DNA of 64,000 nt from Pteria penguin (taxonomy: Eukaryota > Mollusca > Bivalvia > Pterioida > Pteriidae). Where the stretch lies: assembly GCA_035048485.1 (NCBI GenBank), contig CM068586.1, positions 47,567,215-47,631,214 on the forward strand, given 5' to 3'. Below, in pieces: positions 61,860 through 64,000 of this stretch (the first letter of the stretch is position 1; each line of letters starts with the position of its first letter). The position numbers and the translations under genes are program-made. The notes under the pieces were generated by a model, which saw nothing but the letters and a program-made list of their open reading frames with translations, ran no database searches and was not told where the DNA came from.

Positions 61860-61922
61860 TCCCATCTTCAGGCTCATGTCCCACTTCTAACTCTTTATAT
61901 CCACCATCAATCTTTTCCACAT
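61860..61922 (-). other. weak candidate exon upstream of PSMB1
   Basis: An open frame of 20 codons (Val-Glu-Lys-Ile-Asp-Gly-Gly-Tyr...Glu-Pro-Glu-Asp-Gly) between GCTAAG and GGGA|GTGAGT on the minus strand. It could be an exon of a neighbour or chance; no second exon was found. Confidence 0.2.
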
Positions 61923-62312
61923 CTTAGCATCTCTCTCTTTTCTGTCTGATCCCTGTCGACGATTAACGACGGTCCCTCTACTGAGCTCAAATCAAATGCA
62001 GTGTCAATTTAGTCTAGCACCTTTTACCATGCTCGGGTAGAACGCCTCCCGATCGACCCCTTATTTTATTTGTAGTTTAAAATAAAATTATAAACATGTT
62101 GGTGGTTTTTTAAAGTTTTGATGGAGGGAGAAAGCAAAAAGACGCCTCATCGATCATTATTACTATTGAAGTATCACAACCTCAAAGAATGATTAATGCC
62201 GACCATGTTTGACTGAAATTCGCCTTCTTTTGGAAAGGTATATCCTGTTTCTGAAACTAGCTGTCAAATTCTCCACTTTTTCTGTGTTCGCTTTTCAGGA
62301 ACAAAAGCCCCA

Positions 62313-62314
<2 letters not shown>

Positions 62315-62368
<54 letters not shown>

Positions 62369-62390
62369 ACACACACACACACACACACAC
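62315..62390. repeat. (AC)n microsatellite
   Basis: About 38 dinucleotides with one TC interruption. Confidence 0.97.
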
Positions 62391-62534
62391 TTTTGGACCT
62401 GTTTTGGGTCTAATGTAATAAGGTCTCATTCCGTATTACTTCAGCATTTTTAGAAAAATTTACAATCTGCTCTGGCAGAGATTATAATTTATATTAAACA
62501 TCTTAATAGTCCTCCGAAGGGAAGTGTCATAAAA

Positions 62535-62775
62535 CAAAGAACAATTAACTCAGTATTCACAATATTTCGGTCTCCTGACCTTCTTCTAGTGAATTTTATT
62601 GGTATTGGTGGCTTAAGCTATGTAATATCCATCATATTTCATAACCGATATATATCGGTTATCGGTTATGAAATATGATGGATATTACATAGCTTAAGCC
62701 ACCAATACCAATAAAATTCACTAGAAGGTGGTCAGGAGACCGAAATATTGTGAATACTGAGTTGATTGTTCTTTG
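62535..62775. mobile_element. 241-bp palindrome (fold-back MITE)
   Basis: Arms 62535-62650 and 62660-62775 are reverse complements over 116 bp with about three mismatches. The outer ends are CAAAGAACAAT and ATTGTTCTTTG. No target duplication is obvious and no coding capacity exists. Confidence 0.92.
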
Positions 62776-62841
62776 ATTAATTTATAAGCTGTTTATATGT
62801 CCTTGTGACTATCGAAAATGTTCAATAATAAAGGTATGTCA

Positions 62842-62891
62842 GTATCACCAGGGACGTATATATCTTTGGATATATACGTCCCTGGTATCAT
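62842..62891. mobile_element. palindromic micro-insertion, perfect 18-bp stem
   Basis: ACCAGGGACGTATATATC at 62847-62864 pairs perfectly with 62869-62886 around TTTG. Taking ends CAGGGAC and GTCCCTG (62849-62884), the flanks GTATCAC and GTATCAT match at 6 of 7. Confidence 0.75.
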
Positions 62892-63225
62892 ACACTGCTA
62901 AAAATGACCATAATAGATATATTTACAATGATGAGAAAACAGAGACAAAGACTATTTTCTCTCAAATTTAATGAAGTGGACGGTGTATTTCGATTACATA
63001 ATTTGTCTTTTGTATGGGAATTATCACTAGGTGACGGTGTAATCGGTGGAACGCCTAGTCTTGTTAGGTTAAGTCAAGTTAAGTCGCTCCAAAATAAAAT
63101 CGCTCTGCGATGTCAAAATAAGTCACCCATAGTGATAGGTTTCAAATGATTTTACTGTTCTCTCATAAATGTACCAATCAAAATTCAGTTGAGATGTATG
63201 AGTAGAGGTAATCTAGTTAGAAAAT

Positions 63226-63413
63226 TTGATAACGATAGAAGAGATGGGATTGAATAACAACAGAGACATATATGTGTATATATGTCTCTGATAACAATAA
63301 TTAATATACAGAATAAATTTTGTTTGCTTATTCAATAGAAAAGTTGATAACTAGAGAAGAAAAGGGATTGAATAACAATAATATACAGAATAAATTTTGT
63401 TTATCATCTAAAA
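63226..63413. repeat. tandem duplication, one unit carrying a micro-insertion
   Basis: GGGATTGAATAACAA followed by (TA)ATATACAGAATAAATTTTG occurs at 63246-63324 (with a 37-bp insert) and at 63364-63402 (without it). Confidence 0.85.
63254..63297. mobile_element. 30-bp palindromic micro-insertion with perfect 7-bp duplication
   Basis: CAGAGACATATATG...TATATGTCTCTG at 63261-63290 is flanked by ATAACAA on both sides (63254-63260 and 63291-63297). The empty site is preserved about 120 bp to the right. Confidence 0.85.
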
Positions 63414-63425
63414 TCCAGCATACAC

Positions 63426-63561
<136 letters not shown>

Positions 63562-63580
63562 TTATATATATATGTCTCTG

Positions 63581-64000
63581 CTTCAAAGAAATAATTTTCG
63601 ATTATATATAAGGAAACAAAAAAGATTCATTCCGAATACTTTACAACTTTCAATATCATACAAATCATTTAATCATTCGTACATACATCACAGATGAATC
63701 ACTGAATAGGATGACTTGACTTGACATCGTGGGACAACATTCAATCATTCATTCATTTTAGCGGGAACTTCTTCCTATGTATAAGAGCAACCCCGGAGGG
63801 TTATTTAATTTGAAGATTTAAGCAAATTTAGAGATGGTTTAAATTAGTATACTGGTAGAATCGTAGATAAGACATAGTGCAAAGCAGTATGGTACATGGA
63901 TTAGCAGATATACACATATGTTAAGTGAACATGCACACAGTTGTTCGGAGTTTGCCCTCTGTAAGCTTGCGTGACAATGCTTCAGACTTTGTGATGCCCT
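63581..64000. other. no gene recognised
   Basis: AT-rich sequence to the window end; nothing identifiable. Confidence 0.4.

Noticed and set aside
62904..63149. 81-codon plus-strand frame
   Set aside because: No recognisable domain, no conserved context and compositional features of AT-rich chance frames; cannot be supported as a gene.

Overview
The window looks like the left end of a chromosome of a bivalve mollusc. It opens with about five CCCTAA telomere repeats in the orientation expected at a left end. It is AT-rich, has eukaryotic split genes, and carries about ten tRNA-derived SINE copies or pieces whose core resembles the V-SINE superfamily (RUDI-like SINEs of molluscs). It also holds 'TGACCTTTGACCT' and 'GCTCACCTGAG' dispersed repeats that I associate with bivalve genomes. 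The species cannot be named from the sequence alone.

Layout. 1-8.6 kb is a subtelomere built from modules separated by interstitial telomeric tracts. One module carries an intronless minus-strand gene (stop 4104, ATG 6847) for a protein of about 914 residues with a Myb/SANT-like C-terminus. A second copy of its 5' third and flank abuts the telomere at 31-1938 and is nearly identical. As given, the full-length copy is broken by a one-base homopolymer difference, while the truncated copy is in frame and reads on into the telomere repeat. 8.6-29 kb is gene-poor: three weak exon candidates of an unknown gene, SINEs, a 29-bp satellite split by a SINE, a 58-bp satellite beside a decayed Ty3/Gypsy Gag, and a MITE with 44-bp inverted ends. 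29.9-37.0 kb is a run of four unrelated minisatellites, about 7 kb in all.

39.4-61.2 kb holds the one gene I can name with confidence: PSMB1 (proteasome subunit beta type-1, beta-6) on the minus strand. It has six coding exons, all GT-AG, and 233 codons plus stop. It was assembled exon by exon from homology, because no long open frame shows it. Its introns are packed with mobile elements, including two large '+'-oriented dispersed elements, a 107-bp poly(C) tract, a MITE nested in a hairpin, and a 39-bp array close to the exon 3 acceptor. 61.2-64 kb holds the upstream region, several palindromes and a long TA microsatellite.

The most unusual signals are (1) the telomere-flanked module with a Myb/SANT-like gene, and (2) a family of tiny palindromic insertions (28-39 bp, ends CAGRGAY) flanked by 7-bp direct repeats, one of which has an empty-site paralogue close by. 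Nothing was searched against databases; all family assignments rest on recognition from the sequence.
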